A stretch of 64,000 bases of DNA from Lingula anatina (lineage: Eukaryota > Brachiopoda > Lingulata > Lingulida > Lingulidae), in NCBI RefSeq assembly GCF_001039355.2, contig NW_019774069.1, forward strand, positions 679,838-743,837, read 5' to 3'. Under the pieces are notes generated by a model, which made no database searches, had not been told where the DNA came from, and was given only the letters and a program-made list of their open reading frames with translations. The position numbers and the translations under genes were made by a program. Shown piece by piece: positions 1-12,244 of the stretch (its first letter is position 1; each line of letters opens with the position of its first letter).

Positions 1-189
1 ATATAGAACTGATGATTATGTGATTATGTTGGAAATAAGAGAATGCACATTAGTCCCCTAGGAGTTAGTCTGCATTAACTACATTGATTAAATTCATTGT
101 GAACCATCCCATTTAAATCAAATAGTCAGACCTACAAGTGTCAATTGTTAAAACGATGAAAAACGCTAACTTAATACTAAAACAAGGCA

Positions 190-201
190 GTATTCTGATA
201 A

Positions 202-236
<35 letters not shown>

Positions 237-280
237 TACACACAAACACACAAGTGCACACATGCGTGCACACACACATA
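190..280. repeat. CT then CA microsatellite
   Basis: About nine CT units run into CA/CACA-rich repeats. Open frames across this stretch are low-complexity and not coding. It follows the donor of the last visible Tudor exon (300-369), inside the next intron on the minus strand. Confidence 0.9.
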
Positions 281-299
281 TTTTCAAAGGCACACTTAC

Positions 300-3200
300 C
301 AGGAAACACCAACTCCTTTAACTCTAATATTTTGGCCTCAATGTTTTCAGCAGTTACTTTAGCCACAACCTAAAAATGACATAAATGGATAACCAAAGAG
401 TATCTTAAATTACTAATTAGTCATCAAATTCAGAATGTGTGCTTTTCTTATTTCACCAAATACTATGTTACAGCATATCTATCTATATATTGTTGACAAA
501 TCAGATGAAGCCAACTGAAGAATGACGTTTTAAGAACCACAGTTGGCTTTTGTGGGGCAATATTTCTTTTAGAAAGGGCAAATTTTGAGTCACTGTATCA
601 CCTTAACTACGCTAGTTCAATTAATAGATCATTAGCCAGAACAAATGAAGACATTACTGTACCACATCAAATTGGACTGTTCATAAATGAATCAATTTTA
701 ATTTACTCATCCAACTCTGAAAAATTGCCATGCAGGTCATGACATCTTACAAAATAATTTCCACTTGAAAAAAGTAACCATTTACAGTGTACCTGTTTAA
801 CCTTTCTTGAAAATTGATATTTCTGCCACTCATACTCATTTTTCAGTTTTTCTTTTGACCTGGGATCTTGTTGAGATAACTGGCCCTTCCTCTCTTCTTT
901 TTGGATTGAAGACCTCTGTTGCCTTAAGATGTGTCAGAATGTTTTGTTGAGTTTGAAATACCTTTAAGTAATCATGCCATCAATCAAAATAAATATATCT
1001 ATTTAAAATAATTAACAAGTTTCTTTTCATTATAACTTTACCTTCAAGGATATACTGGTTTTAATAATCAGAAAATCCATGGAGATGTATGGATGCCATG
1101 GCAGATATAAGATTAAACAATGACTATGACATTTTCATCGATCCACCCATGCTAATTATTTACTACAAAATCACCTTCATTACTGCCCACATTTGCTTTG
1201 TGTACATGTACATCCAAACCAAATTACCTTTCTGTATTTTTTAGGCCAGCACTCGGGTTTCTATTTGTGTGGCTTTTATTGTCAAAATTCGGATAATGTA
1301 ATGGTGACCTTGCAGCTTTGTGCTTGATAGGCATCTCAGGAGAAAGCTTCATTCTGTCTGGATTACCAGGTGGATTTTCTTTGGATGGACTCAAAGTGGG
1401 GAACCTAGTTCCTCTACCTGCAATGAGGGAATGACAATCTCTCAATGATTCCACCACCAAAAGTGTGGATTCTGATGTTAAACATAGATTGTTATGAAAT
1501 TTAAATCAGTCAGATCAATGCATATCCAAGGAGTTCCAACAGATCTCCTTGGCACATCAAGCCTGGCTATTGCAGAGGTTAAAAATTAATCATAAGTCTT
1601 TACTTTATTTTTGTTGTGACTACTATTATAACACATCTGAATAAATCATATTTCTCAGCTATGCCCCATGTGCATGTGTGTGCATGCCTGTCTATGTGCA
1701 TATCTGTGTGTGTGTCATTAATTGTGTATCTTTTAAAAACAAAAAAAATGCCTTTGAATTTTTGCTCCATTTTTTTCTCTCCTCTAATGCCTCTGATCTC
1801 TGAGCGTATGTTTTCCATGATGTTGATATTGGTCTCTGGGCAGTATCCTTTGGCAATAGTAAGATCAGACTGTTCTAGAAAAGAAAAATATGGAATTTAT
1901 ATAGGCATTAATTTCCAATTCCACAAAAAATAACAATATGACTAGCAAGGTCATTTTGTAACTCATGGTATCATCCTAATATCTAATCAAACTGATCAAA
2001 TTAAAGAGACCCTAAAATATCTTCATGTGACATGTAAAGGCGTACTTGTCTGGCAATTTGAAATCTGCCAGGGTATATTACTTCCTCAGACTAGTGATAA
2101 TGTGAATATATACTAGTACATGTACAGTACTAAGTAACATATCATACCAATGCTGTGTACTGGAAGGGAAAAAAACAACCTCAAATAATTTCAAACGAAT
2201 TAATTCCAAATTAATAGCCAGTCTATGTCGTATAAGTTTTGAAGGTAGCTTTATATTGACAATGTAAACTAATTAATGGCAGCATATCACTATAAAAATT
2301 GTCTTACCCCAATCTGTGTCTCCTAGTCCTGCTTTCATAATCTCTATTTCTGGATCAGCTTTAACAGTTTCTTCATTATCAGCTAAAATGTTGTACATTT
2401 ATTGTTAACAAATGCAAAAAAAAAAAAAAAAAAAAAAAAACTTGTATCGGTTGTCATATTTCATATTTAAGTTTTAAAAATGCACTCTGCCTGTTTAATT
2501 TCTTTACCTTACCTTACAATTCATTAAACAAATTATATATTTAACTCAAACAATGTCCCCACATTTTTGTTCTTTATTTCTATTCTTTGAAAAACAACTA
2601 CTCCTCCAGGATGGACTGCTAAAATCAACACTTACATTCTTCTGACTCTTCGTCTTTAAATTTCTTTGGAGCTAGCATTTCCAATTTAAACCCAGGGATG
2701 CGGTGGGCTTTTTGGACTGCTTCTTTCTTAGTTTGAACAGAGTCTGCAAAACATTTCAGCATATAACTTCAAAATAATATTTTCTCCGACTCAAGGCAAA
2801 TATTCTTTTCATAAGTTCATTGTGTTTTGGGAAAAAAACTGTATGAACAAAGTTAAAGAAACAGAGACAAACGAAGACTAAGTGTTACAGTAGGCTGAGC
2901 CTGCTCGGTCGCCATGGCGCCTGTTAACACAGACAGCAATATAGAAGTGACTAGAATTAGATAGCAATACTCAAATAAAAAAGGCAAGAATGTGAATTAC
3001 TGAGGATGGTCATCTTAAAGTTTCCAGATTTGTGTTCTTACTAAATTCATTTCATCTTTAAAGCTGTGACAGTACAACAGTTTGTCTCTCAATAAAGGTT
3101 ACTACCATTTCACATCTAAACACTAACCTTTGTTTGATAAACTTAAGTTCTCTATGGCCTGACAAATATAATAAAATTTCAAGATTAATGTTTTCAGATA

Positions 3201-6200
3201 AAGTTACAGGTTATGAAAAAGGCAATGCAAATTTGAAAATCAATTAGAAAAGAACATTTAAAAGAAATATAAGACAAGACCATATAATCTTCTAAATATA
3301 AACTTAATTAATGCCATATCATAAGTCAGAATGACTCACCACTGCTACCTCCTCATCCACCAAAACCTGGGCAACAGATTTCTTCTGTCCAAATTCGTCC
3401 TGACTGTCAATTCAAAAGTGTTTGAAATTAAATAAATTACATAACACTTTGGATACTGATATTAAAAATATTAACAGCTACTTGGTAAACAAATTTTAAG
3501 ACCAGTCATGCTTATGATGCTAAAATATATTGAATAAATTTACCTCAAAATAATGGCAACACTTGCAACATCTTCCTGATAATCTAACCATATGGCAGAC
3601 AGAGTTTTGTTGAAGACTAGCTTTGAGAAGGTTTGGGTCGCACGTGATATCCAAGAACTAGCAATCTTCAGATATGAACATAAAGTCATATTATATTAGA
3701 CAAAAAGACACAAGTTGGATAGTTTGTTTGAAATAACTGACCAATCTGTAGTAAATACTAACTTAATACTAAAGTAGTTACCATATGCTGGCATTTTCCA
3801 GTTTAAACTTGCTCAAAACGGTGGTTCAAAAATTTTAATTAAGACCAAGATTTGAATCTACCTTTTAAAAATCTGTACAAAAAAAAGCATTTTTCTTTGA
3901 TAAAATCCAATAACAAACTGAAATAATGACTTCTAACATGTCACTTTCTGCAAAATGATATTTAAAAACACCAATCAGGTCGTATCTTAACATGAAAATC
4001 AAAGGCTCACTGGTTTGACTCCTGCTAATCTACATCTGAAGGCAAAAGGAGCAGGTTCAGCAAATTCCTCCGGCACTTTATCATAAACATCATCTACAAA
4101 TAAGATCTCAGTGGTACCATAATCAATATGAAGAACATCTATGTCATCATTTGCTCTGAAAATAAATATTGATAGAATCCAGGATTATAGCTTTCTAATT
4201 ATATGTTGATTAATGAGTTCACTTCAATTCCGATTGAAAGTGAATGAAAGATAACCAATCCTTATAAATATTACATTTTTGAAAGTAAATGTTCTGGATT
4301 TGTTTCCAGTGCAAAAAAAATTTAAGCACAAGTGTTCCTCCTTTAACATGTTGTATCATATTTCTATTTTATTCCCACAATGCATTAAAAAAGTTCCTGT
4401 AACAGCAGGTGTTTCACTTTAGCTGTCACTAAGCAGGAAATGTCTTTCTAGCATGCTCAAGATATGATAAGGTAAAATTTCTACTGTTTCTCTCTAGAAC
4501 AGAAATAAAATCACCAAAAGCTAATAACATAATAATAATAATAATAATATAAATAATAATAATAAATAAGAAATTTATTTAGAGTCTAAAATCCATAAAA
4601 ATAAACTTTACAAATAAAATGTAGACTTTACAAATAAAATGAATATAAACGGGTACTGTAAGGGTTTATTATCATTTAGATAGCAAAAATGTTTTTTGCT
4701 GCACCTAATTATTCAATAATGCATCTACCTTTGTGTTGATTTTAAAAAATGAAATTCCCCTTGAAATATATAATATATCTATATAAAATAAAAATATAAT
4801 CAATCGCACACATTAAAATATCTATTACTTATTGGTTTAAAACTATTTTTGGTTCATGTGGGAGTTGGCTTTAGCGACCTTAGGTGTAATGCTGACATAG
4901 GCAAAAACAAATGTTCGCTGGTGTCCAGGGTCACTCATGACTGATTTAACTTTCTTGAGCACTCATCTGTCATACAAACTTTTCATTGGTGTTGATCCCT
5001 ACCCTACAATGCAACTGGCAGTTTTCACTACACTGTTGTTGTCTTCCACTGCTGAACTACCATACCAGATGGTGAAAGAGAGTGTCAATACACTCTTAAT
5101 CACAACCAAGTAAAATTTTACTAGCAGTTCTTGGTTGCCATAGAATAGTGCCATAGGAAGTGAAGTCTTTACTAAGCCTTACAAACAAAGAAATTTAAAA
5201 CATGTGACTTAAAATTTTCTATTTTCTACACCTCTCACCTGTTGACTCTAGCAATCTCTGCTCTCTTCCAGGTATTGTCAATTCCACTGTGAACCAGCAC
5301 CAACTGGCCTACATGAAGCTGGGACACATCACAACCCACTTCATACAGGCATTCACAGTACTCATGAAGTTTCTTTTCCCAAGCTTCTAACTGACTGATA
5401 TCTTTAAAAAATGTTGAAATTATTTTCTTATTTTGAAAGTATTTGGATACTTGTATATAAATATAAACCTTTAAAATCATACTGAGACTAAAAGGAATTG
5501 TTATGAGAACACACAGTTGAAAGACAAAACTGCTGTTGTCAAGTTGGTAGCTATGAATTTATCAAAAATGTCAATACTGTATTAAAATAAAATGCCTTAT
5601 TAAGTTATTTGTTAGAATAGGTATATCACAATCCGCTAGGAGCACCACAGTAGTAACTATCCAGGGGCAGTGAAGTGCAAAACCGAGACTGGCCTGCTAA
5701 CAGCTCACCCATGACATCCGTTTTTTTAAATCTCTCTTTTAGCGCCATGTTAATAAACTAATACGAGCCATTTACTAAATAAGCTGTAAATGAAAGAGTA
5801 AATTCCCGTCACGTGATTTTCCCGTGTTACAGTCTTAGAGAACTTTGATTTGAGGACGTTTTGAAGTTTTGCCTCGACAAAATGTTAAAAATTTTAGATA
5901 AGTACTGCATGGAAGTTTTTGTAATTTATGCCATGTTCATGAAATATGCAATATTATGGCAAAAAATCATGAAATTGAACCATGCGAAGTATAGTTTATT
6001 TGATGCGCAATATTTATAGTATGTGATCTGCACGGAAATCATCCCAGCCATGTGCTTTTGCGGTCGCCAATTTAGTTTTGTTTCAGGGTCACTAGATTAA
6101 CACAGAGCTCTAATTGCCTTAATTGCTCACAAGCAATTTAAGCTGCAGCTACAGCTGAGTGATCACTGCTGGTCAGTGGTCACAGGTTTTTAGCTGAAAA

Positions 6201-6511
6201 GTGTGGACACTTTTGGTGAAATTTTGCAGTTAAAAAACTTCAATATCTTTGTTGCTTGTTGGAATATTTTTAAAATTCCAAAAGAATTAATCTGTTTTTA
6301 TCATTACCTTTCAGAAGATATTGAGTATTATAATTTTCTGAACAGTTTGAAAATTTTTCTGATATACCTATGTTAGAATATGTTACAGAGAATGAATGGC
6401 ACCAACATTTAACTCACCATATCCTATCTGTGCAGAAAAATTACTTGGGTCTATTACTTGTGTGACCTTAATGTTCATATAGTGTTCCTCTGGCACACTC
6501 TCCATCGCCAT
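300..6511 (-). CDS. Extended-Tudor-domain protein, 5' part (TDRD12-like?)
   Basis: This is a minus-strand, multi-exon gene that continues past the left edge. Coding exons in transcript order are 6418-6511, 5239-5401, 4011-4155, 3544-3665, 3340-3403, 3128-3158, 2636-2743, 2308-2382, one ending at 1874 with an unclear 3' end, 1228-1417, about 802-922 and 300-369. All clear junctions keep the frame. The protein starts MAMESVPEEHY. Exons 2 and 3 encode a Tudor core (GQLVLVHSGIDNTWKRAEI, then VLHIDYGTTEIL with the typical DYG). Exon 4 gives an SN-like flank with NKTLSA. A lysine- and glutamate-rich linker follows. Extended Tudor domains bind methylated arginine or lysine and are typical of piRNA and germ-granule proteins. 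An N-terminal Tudor followed by a long linker resembles TDRD12, but no helicase domain is in view, so the subfamily is not settled. Confidence 0.75.
4529..4566. repeat. AAT microsatellite
   Basis: This is a run of AAT trinucleotides with one interruption, in a Tudor-gene intron just left of the duplicated block. Confidence 0.85.
4855..5165 (-). mobile_element. Decayed non-LTR retrotransposon RT tail
   Basis: Reading the minus strand gives a broken reading frame with the features of the extreme C-terminal end of a CR1/L2-like reverse transcriptase. These are a KFYLVVIKSVLTLSFTIWYG-type segment, then SSAVEDNN and SVVKTA, then a degraded tail with a stop codon. Stops and frame breaks show that it is dead. 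It lies in the intron between Tudor exons 2 and 3, in the same orientation as the gene. The call rests on recognition of the family pattern in a heavily decayed sequence. Confidence 0.5.
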
Positions 6512-6835
6512 TTTGATCAATCTTCCCCTAAGCACTCCTCATCATGTCTTGGAAAAAAATGTCAGGATATAATTGTTATTTGTTAAAATCAACAATTTTC
6601 GTCATTGTTTGAAAGAGATATTTCAAACTTTTGATTGTTCTATTAAGTTTAGGTAATAGCAAGCTGATTTACATCATTGACTAACTTTTGCATTATCAGT
6701 TGAATACTGTCACTTCATTAGTATAAGAATCGCCTTCCAGCTTTCTTCTTCAATGAAGTGCCATAACACATTTCGTTCCTCTAAATTCGAAAGAATTATC
6801 TTAACTGAAGTGCGCAAACTCCACCGGAAATTGCT
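6512..6835. promoter_or_regulatory. Divergent promoter between Tudor gene and EXOC6
   Basis: Only 324 bases separate the start codon of the minus-strand Tudor gene (6511) from that of EXOC6 exon 1a (6836). Both transcripts must start within or close to this stretch, so a shared bidirectional promoter is likely. I see no convincing TATA box. The same sequence recurs at 9673-9995 inside the duplicated block. The shared use of the interval is inferred from gene arrangement only. Confidence 0.55.
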
Positions 6836-9800
6836 ATGGCGGAACCTGTACGGAAAAATTCTCACGATGTCTGGAAAAAGCTTGCAACGGCCGTGAAAGA
6901 GTCAGAGTTTGTTCAACAGGAGTCAATTTATGCTAAGCACGAGCTTTTGGTCAACGAAATTGAAACAACTGATGTTTCTTTGTCCACCACTTTAAGGTAA
7001 ATGTTAAGTCTTTTTGTAACGAGCTTGGGATTTCGTTTTGACACTGGCAGTAGTAAATATATTAGGTGCCACCCTCCTCCTAGTCGTATGAGAAAACGTG
7101 CTCTACTAATATCTTAATTTTTTTAGATATTATAAGTATAATAGTCGACTATTTTAGAGAGTTTTGGACTTTTGCTTCTGCAGATTTCAACTTTCACAGA
7201 GCGACGAACTGAAACGTTCTGCGTTTAACAGTGCATTATGATTATTCTTGACATAATTTATTGTTGCAACTTAAATTAACACGCCAGTAGAAATTTGAAA
7301 TTGAGAAAAATTACTGATTCAACCCGCAATTGCCAGTGCCATGTTGTATAAAAGTGGTTATTTGTTATTAATAAGTGTGTTACTGTTCTTAGATATACAA
7401 TAAAGACTAATGTACATACAGGATGCATCACAATGACTGGGCATTGTTCCGAGCTATGGGTGATTTTCTTTGGGCAATATTTGTTATGTAGTAACTTACA
7501 AATTATTGGCTGTTGGTGTACCTTACTAGTATATAGGTAGATCATGGCAGAACAGAAAAATGAAGAGTGTAGAAGTGGATATTATGAACAGGAGGGTTTG
7601 GTTTTGGAGCTTGAGTCAGGCAATCCTGGTAGTTTGAGCTATGTTCTGAGGTAGGAATGTTATATGGTGTCAGCATTTAATGTGTTCCTTTGCATTCCTC
7701 ATCCACTATAGCAATTTGAAGTGCTTAATTATTATCCCACATGCTCACTTGCATTATATTTATCTCCACACCTAGTTTTAGGCATTATTTTTTGTTTGGA
7801 CTTTGGGGTCATTCTGGTATTATTGTANCTTTAAGGGTTTATTATCATTTAGATAGCAAAAATGTTTTTTGCTGCACCTAATTATTCAATAATGCATCTA
7901 CCTTTGTGTTGATTTAAAAAAATGAAATTCCCCTTGAAATATATAATATATCTATATAAAATAAAAATATAATCAATCGCACACATTAAAATATCTATTA
8001 CTTATTGGTTTAAAACTATTTTTGGTTCATGTGGGAGTTGGCTTTAGCGACCTTAGGTGTAATGCTGACATAGGCAAAAACAAATGTTCGCTGGTGTCCA
8101 GGGTCACTCATGACTGATTTAACTTTCTTGAGCACTCATCTGTCATACAAACTTTTCATTGGTGTTGATCCCTACCCTACAATGCAACTAGCAGTTTTCA
8201 CTACACTGTTGTTGTCTTTCACTGCTGAACTACCATACCAGATGGTGAAAGAGAGTGTCAATACACTCTTAATCACAACCAAGTAAAATTTTACTAGCAG
8301 TTCTTGGTTGCCATAGAATAGTGCCATAGGAAGTGAAGTCTTTACTAAGCCTTACAAACAAAGAAATTTAAAACATGTGACTTACAATTTTCTATTTTCT
8401 ACACCTCTCACCTGTTGACTCTAGCAATCTCTGCTCTCTTCCAGGTATTGTCAATTCCACTGTGAACCAGCACCAACTGGCCTACATGAAGCTGGGACAC
8501 ATCACAACCCACTTCATACAGGCATTCACAGTACTCATGAAGTTTCTTTTCCCAAGCTTCTAACTGACTGATATCTTTAAAAAATGTTGAAATTATTTTT
8601 TTTTATTTTGAAAGTATTTGGATACTTGTATATAAATATAAACCTTTAAAATCATACTGAGACTAAAAGGAATTGTTATGAGAACACATAGTTGAAAGAC
8701 AAAACTGCTGTTGTCAAGTTGGTAGCTATGAATTTATCAAAAATGTCAATACTGTATTAAAATAAAATGCCTTATTAAGTTATTTGTTAGAATAGGTATA
8801 TCACAATCCGCTAGGAGCGCCACAGTAATAACTATCCAGGGGCAGTGAAGTGCAAAACCGAGACTGGCCTGCTAACAGCTCACCTATGACATCCCTTTTT
8901 TAAATCTCTCTTTTAGCACCATGTAAATAAACTAATACAAGCCATTTACTAAATAAGCTGTAAATGAAAGAGTAAATTCCCGTCACGTGATTTTCTCGTG
9001 TTGCAGTCTTAGAGAACTTTGATTTGAGGATGTTTTGAAGTTTTGCCTCGACAAAATGTTAAAAATTTTAGATAAGTACTGCATGGAAGTTTTTGTAATT
9101 TATGCCATGTAAAGTTCATGAAATATGCAATATTATGGCAAAAAATCATGAAATTGAACCATGCGAAGTATAGTTCATTTGATGTGCAATATTTATAGTA
9201 CGTGATCTGTACAGAAGTCATCCCAGCCATGTGCTTTTGCGGTCGCCAATTTGGTTTTGTTTCCGGGTCATTAGATTAACACAGAGCTCTAATTGCCTTA
9301 ATTGCTCACAAGCAATTTAAGCTGCAGCTACAGCTGAGTGATCACAAGTTTTTAGCTGAAAAGTGTGGACACTTTTGGTGAAATTTTGCAATTAAAAAAC
9401 TTTAATATCTTTGTTGCTTGTCGGAATATTTTAAAAATTCCAAAAGAATTCATCTGTTTTTATCATTACCTTTCAGAAGATATGAGTATTATAATTTTCT
9501 GAACAGTTTGAAAATTTTTCTGATATACCTTTGTTAGAATATGTTACAGAGAATGAATGGCACCAACATTTAACTCACCATATCCTATCTGTGCAGAAAA
9601 ATTACTTGGGTCTATTACTTGTGTGACCTTAATGTTCATATAGTGTTCCTCTGGCACACTCTCCATCGCCATTTGGATCAATCTTCCCCTAAGCACTCCT
9701 CATCATGTCTTGGAAAAAATGTCAGGATATTAATTGTTATTTGTTAAATCAACAATTTTGGTCATTGCTTGAAAGAGATATTTCAAACTTTTGATTGTTC

Positions 9801-12163
9801 TATTAAGTTTAGGTAATAGCAAGCTGATGTACATCATTGAGTAACTTTTGCATTATTAGTTGAATACTGTCACTTCATTAGTATTAGAATCGCCTTACAG
9901 CTTTCTTCTTCAATGAAGTGCCATAACACATTTCGTTCCTCTAAATTCGAAAGAATTATCTTAACTCAAGTGCGCAAACTCCACCGGAAATTGCTATGGC
10001 GGAACCTGTACGGAAAAATTCTCACGATGTCTGGAAAAAGCTTGCAACGGCCGTGAAAGAGTCAGAGTTTGTTCAACAGGAGTCAATTTATGCTAAGCAC
10101 GAGCTTTTGGTCAACGAAATTGAAACAACTGATGTTTCTTTGTCCACCACTTTAAGGTAAATGTTAAGTCTTTTTGTAACGAGCTTGGGATTTCGTTTTG
10201 ACACTGGCAGTAGTAAATATATTAGGTGCCACCCTCCTCCTAGTCGTATGAGAAAACGTGCTCTACTAATATCTTAATTTTTTTAGATATTATAAGTATA
10301 ATAGTCGACTATTTTAGAGAGTTTTGGACTTTTGCTTCTGCAGATTTCAACTTTCACAGAGCGACGAACTGAAACGTTCTGCGTTTAACAGTGCATTATG
10401 ATTATTCTTGACATAATTTATTGTTGCAACTTAAATTAACACGCCAGTAGAAATTTGAAATTGAGAAAAATTACTGATTCAACCCGCAATTGCCAGTGCC
10501 ATGTTGTATAAAAGTGGTTATTTGTTATTAATAATTGTAATGAAAGCATGTTACTGTTCTTAGATATACAATAAAGACTAATGTACATACAGGATGCATC
10601 ACAATGACTGGGCATTGTTCTGAGCTATGGGTGATTTTCTTTGGGCAATATTTGTTATGTAGTAACTTACAAATTATTGGCTGTTGGTGTACCTTACTAG
10701 TATATAGGTAGATCATGGCAGAACAGAAAAATGAAGAGTGTAGAAGTGGATATTATGAACAGGAGGGTTTGGTTTTGGAGCTTGAATCAGGCAATCCTGG
10801 TAGTTTGAGCTATGTTCTGAGGTAGGAATGTTATATGGTGTCAGCATTTAATGTGTTCCTTTGCATTCCTCATCCACTATAGCAATTTGAAGTGCTTAAT
10901 TATTATCCCACATGCTCACTTGCATTATATTTATCTCCACACCTAGTTTTAGGCATTATTTTTTGTTTGGACTTTGGGGTCATTCTGGTATTATTTTTAA
11001 GTGAATTAACAATTTTCTCCAAATTTTGATGTAAGGATGGAAAAAATTTAAGATTAAGTCATTTATTATTTATTTTTATTAACTTTTTTTTGCCAAATGA
11101 GCTTTTATTTTACATTCATTTAAAAATATTTTCTTTATTTCTGACACTTTGTGTTAGACTAACAATTCAATGTTTCACCAAAAATAAATGAATAAGAAAG
11201 AAAAATAGTGAAATGGTCTGGTCAAATAATTTATAGCAGATCATATTTATTTTGACTTCCAAGCTGTTTATCCTAATTGTATTATATTCTAATCATTGTC
11301 AAAAGATTTCATGTTTTAATGCATATGGACCCAGGTGTTAGTAGTTACAATGGTTTCATTAGAGCAGTCAGCATTATCCTGCATTACATTTATGCCCAGA
11401 TGCTACCTTGGGTATTATGGATATTATGCATGGACATGAATATTGTGTCTGCAAACTTTCGTGTAGATATAAACTTCTGTTTTTGCTGTTTATATACAGT
11501 TTGAATGCAGCTTTTTGTGTGCAGCATAGCTCTCATGTGTTCTGACCTGTCTTCTAACTTGTCACATCCTCACCCTATATACTCACATGTACCCCTCCAC
11601 TCACACTAAAACCAAAAACATTTGAGTTTTTCTTTGCCATAGTTTGATTTAAAAAAAACACCATTCTAATCTGTACTAGTACCCTTCCCTCACTGTGTAT
11701 CCTGCATTTCTGCATTTTTAGTTATTAGATATATTTTTCTAAAAGCTTTCTTTGAAGGGATGCTTTAGATTACCTACCCTATTATTTAAAATGTTATGAA
11801 GCAGCTTTGCTTATGAAATGTATTAATTGTATTTATTTTAGCAGTTATTAAAATGTTATCTCTGTTTTCTGATGCTTGTTTTGTGTTGGTTTTTAGAAAT
11901 TAAAATAATAATTGTGAATTTATATGTTTTTCTTACAATTGTTTTTCTTTTAGTTAAACCAAATAATGTTTATGTGTGATCCATTTTTTATACTGCTTTA
12001 AGTATCTAACATTTGTTGCTGTTAAATTATATATTTATAATTTTATCTTTTTAAATATATTTCCTTGAGAGTTTTTTCTGAAGTGTTATGTAAAGAAAAC
12101 TGAATTTTGACAGACTTGTACAGTAGATAAAAAAGTTTCCAATTTCATAACATTTCATCTTAC

Positions 12164-12244
<81 letters not shown>

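Larger units (their letters stand above)
4659..10996. repeat. 3.17-kb direct tandem duplication with N at the joint
   Basis: Copy 1 spans about 4659-7827 and copy 2 about 7832-10996, in the same orientation and offset by 3160 to 3173 bases. They differ by scattered single-base changes and small indels (for example extra bases near 10534 and an 18-base loss near 9345). Both contain Tudor exons 1-2, the divergent promoter and EXOC6 exons 1a and 1b. The single N at 7828 sits exactly at the boundary. Confidence 0.9.

Noticed and set aside
138-362. Open frame rich in Ser-Leu and Thr-His
   Set aside because: It translates CT/CA repeats and overlaps a real Tudor exon on the other strand.
7276-7545. 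Minus-strand frame MIYLYTSKVHQQ..., repeated at 10528-10716
   Set aside because: It appears twice only because of the duplicated block, lies antisense between EXOC6 exons 1a and 1b, and has no homology I recognise.
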